From an uncultured Prevotellaceae bacterium (GTDB lineage: Bacteria; Bacteroidota; Bacteroidia; Bacteroidales; Muribaculaceae): a stretch of DNA of 50,894 nucleotides. Shown here piece after piece: positions 43,868 through 50,894 of the stretch; positions within the stretch are counted from its first letter, which is position 1, and each line of letters starts with the position of its first letter. The DNA is taken from assembly GCA_900314215.1 (NCBI GenBank), contig OMUK01000095.1:1-50894 (forward strand), given 5' to 3'. The translations under genes and the position numbers were made by a program. A model generated the notes under the pieces. That model saw only the letters and a program-made list of their open reading frames with translations. It ran no database searches and had not been told where the DNA came from.

Positions 43868-44909
43868 TCAACACAGGCACATCACACTACCGGCCGAGTG
43901 GCATCGTCAAGATGCCATCATGCTGGCTTGGCCCCATGCCGATACCGACTGGGCCTATATTCTCGACGAAGTGCGGCAATGCTACAAAGACATTGCCAGG
44001 CACATTGTGCCTGGCGAAGACCTCATTGTGGTGACTCCCGATGTGGAGATGGCTCGGGCCGACCTGGGCGACTTGATAGCGAGCTATCGCGGCAAAACAC
44101 ATATCTATGACTTGCCCACCAACGACACCTGGGCGCGCGACTTCGCCCCCGTCACCGTTGAAGTGGACGGACACATGACCCCGCTTGACTACCAATTCAA
44201 CGCCTGGGGCATGAAATATGCAGCCGACCGCGACAACCTGGTGAGCCAGAGGCTCGATGCACGGCAACTATTCAAGCAGCCGCTCGTCGACTACCACAAC
44301 TTTGTGCTCGAGGGCGGCTCGATAGAGAGCGACGGCAACGGCACCTTGATGACGACTGCCAGCTGCCTGCTCGCCCCCAACCGCAACGAGCACTACACGA
44401 GAGCCGATATCGACCGCTTTCTGCAAGAGACCCTGGGCGTGAGCAACATCATCTGGCTCGATCACGGCTATGTGGCCGGCGACGACACCGACGGGCACAT
44501 CGACACCCTGGCACGGTTTGCCCCCGGCAACACCATCGTATACAACGGCCCGGGCAATCAAAACGACGCTCAGGCCGAGAGTCTTGCCAAGATGAGACAA
44601 GAACTGCAGGCGGCACGCAACGCCGCCGGCGAGCCCTATCGCCTGCTGGAGCTGCCCATGCCAGAGCCCATTGCCGACGAGGATGGCAGCAGGCTGCCAG
44701 CCACCTATGCCAACTTCCTGGTCATGAACAGGCGCGTGCTCGTGCCCACCTACCGGCAACCCAGCCTTGATGCCCAAGCCCTGGCTGTGATACACGCGGC
44801 ATTTCCCGACCGCGAAATCGTGGGCATCGATTGCACACCGCTCATCAAGCAACATGGGTCGCTGCACTGCGTGACCATGCAGTTTCCCACCAATACTCTG
44901 AATTTATGA
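43860..44909 (+). CDS. aguA: Agmatine deiminase
   Basis: Hydrolyses agmatine to N-carbamoylputrescine and ammonia. 349 residues. The guanidine-modifying-enzyme fold is evident: TWARDFAPV, EGGSIESDG with the substrate-binding acidic residues, DTDGHIDTLARF with His213, and the nucleophile Cys337 in GSLHCVTMQ. The start overlaps the small upstream gene by 8 bp, and its stop overlaps the aguB start (ATGA), so all three are translationally coupled. Members of the wider peptidylarginine-deiminase-like family exist, but the aguB neighbour settles the agmatine reading. Confidence 0.95.
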   Translation: MNNQHRHITLPAEWHRQDAIMLAWPHADTDWAYILDEVRQCYKDIARHIVPGEDLIVVTPDVEMARADLGDLIASYRGKTHIYDLPTNDTWARDFAPVTVEVDGHMTPLDYQFNAWGMKYAADRDNLVSQRLDARQLFKQPLVDYHNFVLEGGSIESDGNGTLMTTASCLLAPNRNEHYTRADIDRFLQETLGVSNIIWLDHGYVAGDDTDGHIDTLARFAPGNTIVYNGPGNQNDAQAESLAKMRQELQAARNAAGEPYRLLELPMPEPIADEDGSRLPATYANFLVMNRRVLVPTYRQPSLDAQALAVIHAAFPDREIVGIDCTPLIKQHGSLHCVTMQFPTNTLNL

Positions 44910-45781
44910 AGATAGGCATTATACAACAGCATTGCACAAGCGACGTGGCCGACAACCAGAAGCGCTTGCTGGCTAAAATTGAGAAACTGGCAAAACAAAG
45001 AGCCGAACTTGTCGTGCTACAGGAATTGCACGACTCACTCTACTTTTGCCAAACCGAGAATGTAGACAACTTCGACCTAGCCCACCCCATACCTGGCGAG
45101 GCCACGGCAATATATTCACAAGCCGCGAGAGCATGCGGCGTGGTGCTGGTGGCCTCGCTCTTTGAGAAGCGGGCTGCCGGCCTGTATCACAACACGGCCG
45201 TCGTCTTTGAGAAAAACGGAGAAATAGCCGGGAAATACCGCAAGATGCACATCCCCGACGACCCGGCCTATTATGAGAAATTCTACTTCACCCCGGGCGA
45301 CCTGGGCTTCAATCCCATCAAGACCTCGGTGGGCACGCTGGGCGTGATGGTGTGCTGGGACCAGTGGTATCCCGAGGCTGCCCGCCTGATGGCGCTCAAG
45401 GGCGCCGAGATGCTCATCTACCCCACTGCCATAGGCTACGAGAGCAGCGACACACCCGACGAGAAGCAACGCCAGCGCGAGGCGTGGATCACCGTGCAAC
45501 GCGGCCATGCCGTGGCCAACGGGCTGCCCCTTGTCGCCGTGAACCGCGTGGGGCATGAAGACGACCCCTCGGGCCAGACGGGCGGCATCGACTTCTGGGG
45601 CAACAGCTTTGTGGCCGGACCGCAAGGCGAACTGCTATACCAGGCCCCTACCGACGAGGAAGCCGTGCAGGTGGTCGACATCGACATGAAGCGCAGCGAG
45701 AACGTGCGCCGCTGGTGGCCATTCTTGAGAGACCGCCGCATCGACGCCTACCAGGAAATCACCAAGCGATTTATCGATTAG
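44906..45781 (+). CDS. aguB: N-carbamoylputrescine amidase
   Basis: Nitrilase-superfamily enzyme completing putrescine synthesis from agmatine. 291 residues. Catalytic triad: Glu40 (QELHD), Lys113 (YRKMHIPD) and Cys150 (VCWDQWYPEAAR). The frame is open 75 bp further upstream inside aguA, but the ATG that overlaps the aguA stop gives the family's N-terminus MKIGIIQQ. Its stop overlaps, on the opposite strand, the stop of the convergent DUF5686 gene by two bases, leaving no space for a terminator. Confidence 0.95.
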   Translation: MKIGIIQQHCTSDVADNQKRLLAKIEKLAKQRAELVVLQELHDSLYFCQTENVDNFDLAHPIPGEATAIYSQAARACGVVLVASLFEKRAAGLYHNTAVVFEKNGEIAGKYRKMHIPDDPAYYEKFYFTPGDLGFNPIKTSVGTLGVMVCWDQWYPEAARLMALKGAEMLIYPTAIGYESSDTPDEKQRQREAWITVQRGHAVANGLPLVAVNRVGHEDDPSGQTGGIDFWGNSFVAGPQGELLYQAPTDEEAVQVVDIDMKRSENVRRWWPFLRDRRIDAYQEITKRFID

Positions 45782-48312
45782 AATGTGAAATGCAGGGTGG
45801 CCCTGATGCCTTGCTTGTCGCTGCCACGCACCTCGCGATAAGTGAGACGCCACACCCAGTCGACACGCAAGAATGTGAGGATGTTGTCGAGACCCACGCT
45901 CATCTCCATGTAGGGCTTTGTGCCAAGACCCTCGCAATGCGTGCGCTCGGGGAATTGGTATAAATCCAGGTTGCGGTTGGGGTCGTTTTTCTTGGAAAGC
46001 GAGCCATAGATGCCGCGGAACGAGAACACCTCGCGCAGCCTGAACCGCTTGAGCAAGGGCATGTGATTCATGAGCGCGCCGTTCATGAAATAGGTCACGT
46101 CCCACGAGAGATTCTGGTCGGTTGCATATTCCATCGCGTTGAGCAAGGCGAAGCTCTCGGGCTGAATGGTATAGGTGATATTGGCATTGGGATAGAGCAA
46201 CTCGGGATAAGGCACCTTGCTCCATATCTTGGCACCCTTCAAGATAATGTCGGTATAGCCCCAGGCCGAGAGCCAGAAACGCTTCTGGATGCCAATCTCG
46301 GTCTTATTCACCTCAAAGTCGTTGTCCAAGAAATGCTTGGGCATATAGGTGTGCTTGAGCGTGATGATGGGGTTGTCGATATTGATGGGGAAGCGATAGC
46401 TGCGGGTCTGGTAGAACTTCTCGCCGGGGGCGAAGCGCAGCTCCAGGTTGAAGCCAGCCTCGTGATAATGAGCGCGAGTGTTGCCGTAGCCGTCGACAAA
46501 GGGCAGGAACTTGCTTGCCTCGTGCATGTCGTGCTCGAGCGAGGCGGTAATGGAGAATCCATTGATGAGCTCGAGCTTGTATTCCAGCTGGTTCTTGCGC
46601 AGGTAGTTGATTTTGTCGTCCTTGTGGCGGCGCAGCATGAGGAAGGCGTTGTCCTGGCTGGTGTAGAGATAGTTCTGGCCCACCTTGTCGAGGTCGTAGG
46701 AAGTGGTGTACTTGATCGAGTGGATGGGGAACTCCATGCTGTGATATTTCTTGCGGTTGAAGGAATACTCCAGGTCGAAGTTGTACTTCATCTTTTTATC
46801 CTTGAAGCCATAGGCCACGTGCCAGCGGCTGAACCAGTGCGGATTAAGATAGGCAGTAGTCATGCCTCCCAGGCGCAGACGCAGGCCCTCGAGCTCGTTG
46901 CTGTTGATAAAGGTGTTGAGCGCGCCAATGTCGAACTTGCTGGGGTTGCCTGTGGCCACATAGCCATTGGCAAGCGTGGCGATGGTGCGCTCGCCCCAAT
47001 AGAATAGCTTGGAGCTGCGCAACTTCTTCATCAAGGCGTGCATGTAGCTCTCGTCGTGCTTAATCTCGGCAGGGCGTGTGGCGGCCCAATAGGCCTTGTC
47101 GTGGTTGCTTGCGCCCTGGGCAACGATTTGCTCGCCGCTCATGTCGAAGATGGCCAGGTCGCTGGGCTGCTGGGTGGAGAAATTCTTGTAGAACGTGTTG
47201 CGGCGGGCAAAGAGGCCCTGAGTGCCGGTCAAGACCTTGAACTCGATGGTGAGGTCGTCGCGGGTCTTGTGGCGGCAGCCGTCGTCGCCCTTCACAAACT
47301 CCTGCGTGATGTAGATGTGCTCCACATAGTTGAGGTTGATATTCTTGGGGATGTTCATCGAGAGCTTCTTGAGAAACATCGAGGTGTCGCCCACCTCAAA
47401 ATACATGCGTCCGATGAAGCCAAACGACTCGGTGTTGAACGGCACGAAGTCGAGCTCGACGCATTTCACGCCCTCCACCTCGACCGTGTCGACCAGGTAA
47501 TACTTGTAGAAACTGGGGCCAATCTTGGCCAGGGGGCTGATGAAGCGGTTCTGCATGAAATTGATGTCGTTGCCATAGATGTTGATCTCGCGGAAGGCAT
47601 CGTCCATAAACTTCTTGATGCTTTCATAGTTGAAGTCCTCGTCAAATCCCACATGCTGGCGGGCAGTGATGAGCTGCTTGTGGGTGGCAGGATCCTTGCG
47701 GTAGTAATCGATGCTCTGCGTCTCGTTGAGCGAGACAGGCAGCACCAGCTTGCCGGTGACTTCGCTTGAGTCGAGATACTCGACTGCGCCCTTGAAGGTG
47801 CGCATGATCAAGTTCTTGTCGACGTGGCCCAGGTCGTTGAGGCCGAAGGTCATTTGCTCATATTTACTGTAGCTGTAGTAAGGACGCTCCAGCGGGTCCT
47901 GGTCCTTCATGTGGGCACGCACCTTCTCGATGAAGGCGATGGCGGGGTTGCCCTTTTTCACGTAGTGCTCCTTGTGCTTGCGTATCACGACCTCGTCGAG
48001 CGTGCGGGTCGACGACTCCATGTTGAGCACCACGGCGCTGTCGCCGGCGCGCAGGTCAAACTCCCGGGTCTTGTAGTTGACTGCCTGCACCCTCACGGTG
48101 ACCCACGTGGAAGTGGCATTGATGGTGAACTTGCCGTCGACGCTGCATATCACGCCCTGCCTGCTGCCTTTCACATAGATCGAGGCATAGGGTATGGGCT
48201 GGTCGGCGAGGCTGTCCTTCACCACGCCCTTGATATAAGCCGCCTGAGCATGAGCTTGCAGCGATATAATCGACAGGAAGAGTAAAATTGCTAATCCTAA
48301 AAAGCGTTTCAA
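45778..48312 (-). CDS. DUF5686 family outer-membrane protein with a carboxypeptidase-like regulatory domain
   Basis: An 844-residue exported protein. Signal peptide residues 1-22 (QAHA end). Residues ~25-105 form a carboxypeptidase-regulatory-like domain (IKGVVKDSLADQPIPYASIYVKGSRQG), then a short segment typical of SusC/TonB-like proteins (TRTLDEVVI). The remaining ~700 residues match DUF5686, with many aromatic-rich amphipathic strands towards the C-terminus that suggest an outer-membrane beta barrel; the last residue is Phe (ATLHFTF), as in many barrel proteins. Function unknown; there is no TonB plug domain. It ends in a 4-bp convergent overlap with aguB. Its -7 box is at 48377-48384. Confidence 0.85.
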   Translation of the reverse strand: MKRFLGLAILLFLSIISLQAHAQAAYIKGVVKDSLADQPIPYASIYVKGSRQGVICSVDGKFTINATSTWVTVRVQAVNYKTREFDLRAGDSAVVLNMESSTRTLDEVVIRKHKEHYVKKGNPAIAFIEKVRAHMKDQDPLERPYYSYSKYEQMTFGLNDLGHVDKNLIMRTFKGAVEYLDSSEVTGKLVLPVSLNETQSIDYYRKDPATHKQLITARQHVGFDEDFNYESIKKFMDDAFREINIYGNDINFMQNRFISPLAKIGPSFYKYYLVDTVEVEGVKCVELDFVPFNTESFGFIGRMYFEVGDTSMFLKKLSMNIPKNINLNYVEHIYITQEFVKGDDGCRHKTRDDLTIEFKVLTGTQGLFARRNTFYKNFSTQQPSDLAIFDMSGEQIVAQGASNHDKAYWAATRPAEIKHDESYMHALMKKLRSSKLFYWGERTIATLANGYVATGNPSKFDIGALNTFINSNELEGLRLRLGGMTTAYLNPHWFSRWHVAYGFKDKKMKYNFDLEYSFNRKKYHSMEFPIHSIKYTTSYDLDKVGQNYLYTSQDNAFLMLRRHKDDKINYLRKNQLEYKLELINGFSITASLEHDMHEASKFLPFVDGYGNTRAHYHEAGFNLELRFAPGEKFYQTRSYRFPINIDNPIITLKHTYMPKHFLDNDFEVNKTEIGIQKRFWLSAWGYTDIILKGAKIWSKVPYPELLYPNANITYTIQPESFALLNAMEYATDQNLSWDVTYFMNGALMNHMPLLKRFRLREVFSFRGIYGSLSKKNDPNRNLDLYQFPERTHCEGLGTKPYMEMSVGLDNILTFLRVDWVWRLTYREVRGSDKQGIRATLHFTF

Positions 48313-48357
48313 TTTTAAAATTTTATTCTAAAGAACAATAAATCGACTCAAAACAAG

Positions 48358-48384
48358 TAACTTTGCAATGAGACTGCAAAGGTA
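48358..48384. promoter_or_regulatory. Overlapping face-to-face -7 boxes between the DUF5686 and CYTH genes
   Basis: TAACTTTGCA on the plus strand (48358-48367) faces TACCTTTGCA on the minus strand (48375-48384), 7 bp apart, forming a near-perfect inverted repeat. Each is a full TAnnTTTG match. The minus-strand box should drive the DUF5686 gene and the plus-strand one could drive the CYTH gene. Confidence 0.5.
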
Positions 48385-48441
48385 GTTATTTTAATTTTCT
48401 CAATTAAGCCTCGCCGAGGCAAATATAGAACATTTAACCAA

Positions 48442-48912
48442 ATGGCAACCGAAATCGAACATAAATACTTGGTCAAGAGCAACAGTTATAAAACGATGGC
48501 TACCGAGAGCCACACGATAGCGCAAGGCTACCTGTCGCGCGAGAGCGGACGCACAGTGAGAGTACGCACATGGGACGACACCGCTTTTCTCACCATCAAG
48601 GGAGCGGCACAGGGCATGACGCGTCCCGAATTTGAATACGAGATACCCGCCAGCGACGCGCAGCAGCTGCTCAAGCTGTGCCCCCCGCCCGTAATCATCA
48701 AGACACGCCACATCGTGAACTACGAGGGCGAGCGCTGGGAGGTCGACGAGTTTCATGGCCCGCTCGAGGGGCTGGTGACAGGCGAGCTCGAGGTGCCCAA
48801 CGAGGAGCATCGGTTCAACCTGCCGCCCTTTGTGGGACGCGAGGTGACGGGCGACCACCGCTTTGCCAATAGTCAGCTCACCACCCTCGAGGCGCTAAAA
48901 CCGGCGCTCTAG
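48442..48912 (+). CDS. CYTH domain protein (triphosphate tunnel metalloenzyme)
   Basis: A 156-residue cytosolic enzyme of the CYTH/class IV adenylate cyclase-like family; bacterial members are mostly inorganic triphosphatases. The diagnostic ExExK is at residues 4-8 (EIEHK). Further tunnel residues are visible: RVR, TIKG, EFEYEI, IIKTRHIV, EVDEF and GELEV. It is a single-gene unit. Its last 18 bp overlap the end of the convergent rlmD gene. Substrate cannot be decided from sequence alone. Confidence 0.9.
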   Translation: MATEIEHKYLVKSNSYKTMATESHTIAQGYLSRESGRTVRVRTWDDTAFLTIKGAAQGMTRPEFEYEIPASDAQQLLKLCPPPVIIKTRHIVNYEGERWEVDEFHGPLEGLVTGELEVPNEEHRFNLPPFVGREVTGDHRFANSQLTTLEALKPAL

Positions 48913-50307
48913 GGCCACCACATTCTCCACATGCTGCGTGTGGGGGAACATGTCGACCGGCTGAATTTCAATCACTTTGTATTTGGGGTCGAGCAGTTGC
49001 ACATCGCGGGCTTGCGTGGCCGGATTGCAGCTCACGTAGACGATGCGACGCGGCTCGGCATTGAGAATCACCTTCACCACATCCTCGTGCATGCCGGCAC
49101 GCGGCGGGTCGATAATCATCACATCGGGCACGCCGTGCTGGGCCACGAAGTCGTCGGTGAGTATGTCCTTCATGTCGCCGGCATAGAAGAGTGTGTTGTC
49201 GATGCCGTTGACCTGGCTGTTGAGCTTGGCGTCGGCAATAGCCTCGGGCACATACTCGATGCCGATAACCTGGCGGGCCTGGCGCGAGACGAAATTGGCG
49301 ATGGTGCCCGTGCCGGTGTAAAGGTCGTAGACGAGCTCGCTGCCTGTGAGCTTGGCCATGCGGCGAGCCACCTTGTAGAGCTCATAAGCCTGGCGCGAAT
49401 TGGTCTGGTAGAACGACTTGGGTCCCACACGGAATTTCAGGCCCTCCATCTCCTCCTCGATGTAGTCGCGGCCATAGTCGAGAATAAACTCCTGGTCGCC
49501 CAGCGAGTCATTGCGCTTCACGTTGACCACATGCATCAGGCAGGTGATGTGGGGGAAATGCTGCTTGATGGCAGCCATCACATCGGCAATGGCGGCATCA
49601 TCTTGCTCGCCAAAGACGACGACAAGCATGATCTCGCCAGTCGAGGCCACACGCACCATCATCGTGCGCATCAGGCCCTTGTTGTCGCGCATGTTGAAGA
49701 AAGAGTAGCCACGCTCGATGGCGTAATTGCGAATGAAGAGGCGCAGCTGGTTGTTGATGTCGTCCATGAGCCAGCACTTCTTGATGTCGAGCACCTTGTT
49801 GAAGCCATTGGGGATGTGGAAGCCCACGGCGTTGCGGTCGGGGAACTCCTGGCCGCTCTGCAACTGCTCGGGCGTGAGCCACAGTTTGTCGCTGAAGGTG
49901 AACTCGAGTTTGTTACGATAGGCGGTAGTTTGCTTCGAGCCCAGGATGGGATTCACAGGCGGCAACTCCACCTTGGCGATGCGCTCAAGGGCATCGACCA
50001 CCTGCTGCTGCTTGTACTTGAGCTGGTACTCATAGGGGATGTGCTGAAATTTGCAGCCGCCACACACGCCAAAGTGCTCGCAGAAGGGCTTCACCCTGAT
50101 CTCGCTCGGCTTCACGAGGCGCACGATGTGACCCTCGGCAAAACTGTGCTTCTTGCGGTCGATTTTCACATCGGCCACGTCGCCCGGCGCGCCATAGGGG
50201 ATAAACACCACCAGGTCGTTCCACCGCGCCAGGCTCTTGCCCTCGGCGGCGATTTTAGTTATCTCAAGCCCTTCGACAACGGGCAGTTCCTTGCGTTTTC
50301 TACTCAA
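48895..50307 (-). CDS. rlmD: 23S rRNA (uracil-C5)-methyltransferase, RlmD/TrmA family
   Basis: SAM-dependent RNA m5U methyltransferase. 470 residues. An N-terminal TRAM domain (residues ~10-65) precedes an iron-sulfur site with Cys76, Cys82 and Cys85 (CEHFGVCGGC) and a fourth Cys near residue 172 (KKCWL). The SAM motif is YDLYTGTGTIANF. The catalytic nucleophile Cys427 lies in VSCNPATQ, and the general base Glu is near 461 (HVENV). The start codon is TTG: the conserved N-terminus MSRKRKELPV begins there and a -7 box lies about 20 bp upstream. Whether it modifies U1939 or another uracil is not decidable here. Confidence 0.93.
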   Translation of the reverse strand: MSRKRKELPVVEGLEITKIAAEGKSLARWNDLVVFIPYGAPGDVADVKIDRKKHSFAEGHIVRLVKPSEIRVKPFCEHFGVCGGCKFQHIPYEYQLKYKQQQVVDALERIAKVELPPVNPILGSKQTTAYRNKLEFTFSDKLWLTPEQLQSGQEFPDRNAVGFHIPNGFNKVLDIKKCWLMDDINNQLRLFIRNYAIERGYSFFNMRDNKGLMRTMMVRVASTGEIMLVVVFGEQDDAAIADVMAAIKQHFPHITCLMHVVNVKRNDSLGDQEFILDYGRDYIEEEMEGLKFRVGPKSFYQTNSRQAYELYKVARRMAKLTGSELVYDLYTGTGTIANFVSRQARQVIGIEYVPEAIADAKLNSQVNGIDNTLFYAGDMKDILTDDFVAQHGVPDVMIIDPPRAGMHEDVVKVILNAEPRRIVYVSCNPATQARDVQLLDPKYKVIEIQPVDMFPHTQHVENVVALERRF

Positions 50308-50324
50308 AATTTCAGATTTTTGTG

Positions 50325-50332
50325 CAAAGGTA
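50325..50332 (-). promoter_or_regulatory. -7 element of rlmD
   Basis: Minus strand TACCTTTG, full match, followed by CA, 18 bp before the TTG start; the leader would be very short. Confidence 0.5.
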
Positions 50333-50409
50333 ATAAAACAAAATCACATGACCTATCCCGCACGGCCAGTTTCACAAGAAAGAAAATAGCCGGCGAGATA
50401 AAATCATCG

Positions 50410-50442
50410 TGGCTGCCTAGGCCCATGTGCCCGCGGCAGCCA
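50410..50442 (-). terminator. Hairpin after the YbjQ-family gene
   Basis: TGGCTGCC (50410-50417) pairs with GGCAGCCA (50435-50442), 15 bp past the stop on the minus strand. The following ACGATGATTTT is only weakly U-rich. Confidence 0.45.
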
Positions 50443-50456
50443 GAAGTCGCTTGCGT

Positions 50457-50774
50457 TTAGATCACCACAGCGGTGCCGCTGCATGTGACCATGAGCATCG
50501 AGCCGCTGCTGCCCACAGTCTCATAGTCGAGGTCGACGCCCACCACGGCGTTGGCGCCCCACTGCGTGGCGCGGCTCATCATTTCCTGCAGGGCGGTGTC
50601 CTTGGCCTTGGCGAGCACTTCCTCGTAGGCCGAGGAACGGCCGCCAAAGAAATCGGTGATACTTGCCATCATGTCTTTAAACACATTGGCGCCAATGATG
50701 GTTTCGCCAGTTACCACACCTATGTATTGTTTCACGGGATGACCTTCAAGTGTGGGAGTTGTTGTAATAATCAT
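50457..50774 (-). CDS. YbjQ/UPF0145 family protein
   Basis: A 105-residue cytosolic protein of the YbjQ family, also called heavy-metal-binding domain proteins, which form pentamers. Typical features are the N-terminal [34 protein letters not shown], the central [22 protein letters not shown] and the C-terminal [16 protein letters not shown] with a final beta strand. The physiological role is unknown, and metal binding is not established. It lies at the right edge, upstream of rlmD on the same strand but separated by 149 bp with a hairpin and the rlmD promoter. Confidence 0.9.
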   Translation of the reverse strand: MIITTTPTLEGHPVKQYIGVVTGETIIGANVFKDMMASITDFFGGRSSAYEEVLAKAKDTALQEMMSRATQWGANAVVGVDLDYETVGSSGSMLMVTCSGTAVVI

Positions 50775-50845
50775 AATTCAAAAAATAATTTGGTGTTACA
50801 CTCATCATATCGCAACAACTGTGCCAAACCCCACAGAATGATCGA

Positions 50846-50884
50846 GTAGGAGGTAAACACTAGTCATAGGTGCTTATCTCCTAC
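50846..50884. repeat. Long imperfect inverted repeat upstream of the YbjQ-family gene
   Basis: Two 15-bp arms (GTAGGAGGTAAACAC, 50846-50860, and GTGCTTATCTCCTAC, 50870-50884) match at 13 of 15 positions with a 9-bp loop; both mismatches allow G-U pairing in RNA. It is followed on the plus strand by TTTCGTGTTT. It may be a terminator of something beyond the window or a regulatory palindrome. Confidence 0.55.
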
Positions 50885-50894
50885 TTTCGTGTTT

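Overview
The window looks like a chromosomal stretch of a moderately GC-rich member of the Bacteroidales. Three things support this: promoters with the Bacteroidota -7 element TAnnTTTG, often with TTTG about 20 bp upstream; families typical of the phylum (DUF4836, DUF4924, DUF5686, CBM20-bearing GH77, an OadG with a periplasmic head); and the near absence of Shine-Dalgarno sequences. The tail of the secreted amidase resembles those of Muribaculaceae and Prevotellaceae, so one of these is my guess, not a demonstration. There are no rRNA, tRNA, phage, transposase or CRISPR features. Nearly all of it is housekeeping and central metabolism.

Layout. 0-2.2 kb: an L-cysteine desulfidase (CyuA/UPF0597 family) and a small membrane protein. 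2.2-6.3 kb (minus strand): both methylmalonyl-CoA mutase subunits. 6.5-8.4 kb: a small lipoprotein and phosphoglycerate kinase. 8.5-13.4 kb (minus): holA, then prfA, a polytopic membrane protein and pyrF. 13.4-13.9 kb: a lone HsdR-N-like nuclease-fold protein. 14-16.2 kb (minus): wecB-galE, nucleotide-sugar epimerases. 16.3-21.2 kb (minus): a CBM20-GH77 glucanotransferase and a B12-dependent ribonucleotide reductase. 21.7-26.5 kb (plus): methylmalonyl-CoA epimerase and a complete sodium-pumping methylmalonyl-CoA decarboxylase-type complex (carboxyltransferase, OadG-like, biotin carrier, membrane beta subunit). 26.6-30.1 kb: patatin-like lipase, GH13 amylase and prs. 30.3-35 kb: two secreted proteins, a propeller-like protein and a 1,247-residue amidase. 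35.2-39 kb: a Crp/Fnr regulator, DUF4924, rfbD and prfC. 39.4-41.6 kb: a sugar kinase fused to a RapZ C-terminal domain, plus a MurU-like nucleotidyltransferase, bracketed by inverted repeats. 41.9-43.5 kb: DUF4836 lipoprotein. 43.6-45.8 kb: a small protein and aguA-aguB. 45.8-50.8 kb: DUF5686 outer-membrane-type protein, CYTH protein, rlmD and a YbjQ-family protein.

How the genes work together. MutA/MutB, the epimerase and the decarboxylase complex form the succinate-to-propionate branch: succinyl-CoA is isomerised to methylmalonyl-CoA, epimerised, and decarboxylated to propionyl-CoA with likely sodium export. MutB and NrdJ both need adenosylcobalamin. AguA/AguB convert agmatine to putrescine. 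The GH77 and GH13 enzymes handle starch or glycogen. The kinase-RapZ/MurU pair is predicted to recycle cell-wall amino sugars to a UDP-sugar.

The most interesting signals are the kinase-RapZ fusion, and a REP-like repeat of about 230 bp present as two inverted copies around that operon. One copy contains the stop codon of the nucleotidyltransferase gene, and a third, partial copy lies near 7.05 kb. All functional statements are from reading motifs; no database search was run.
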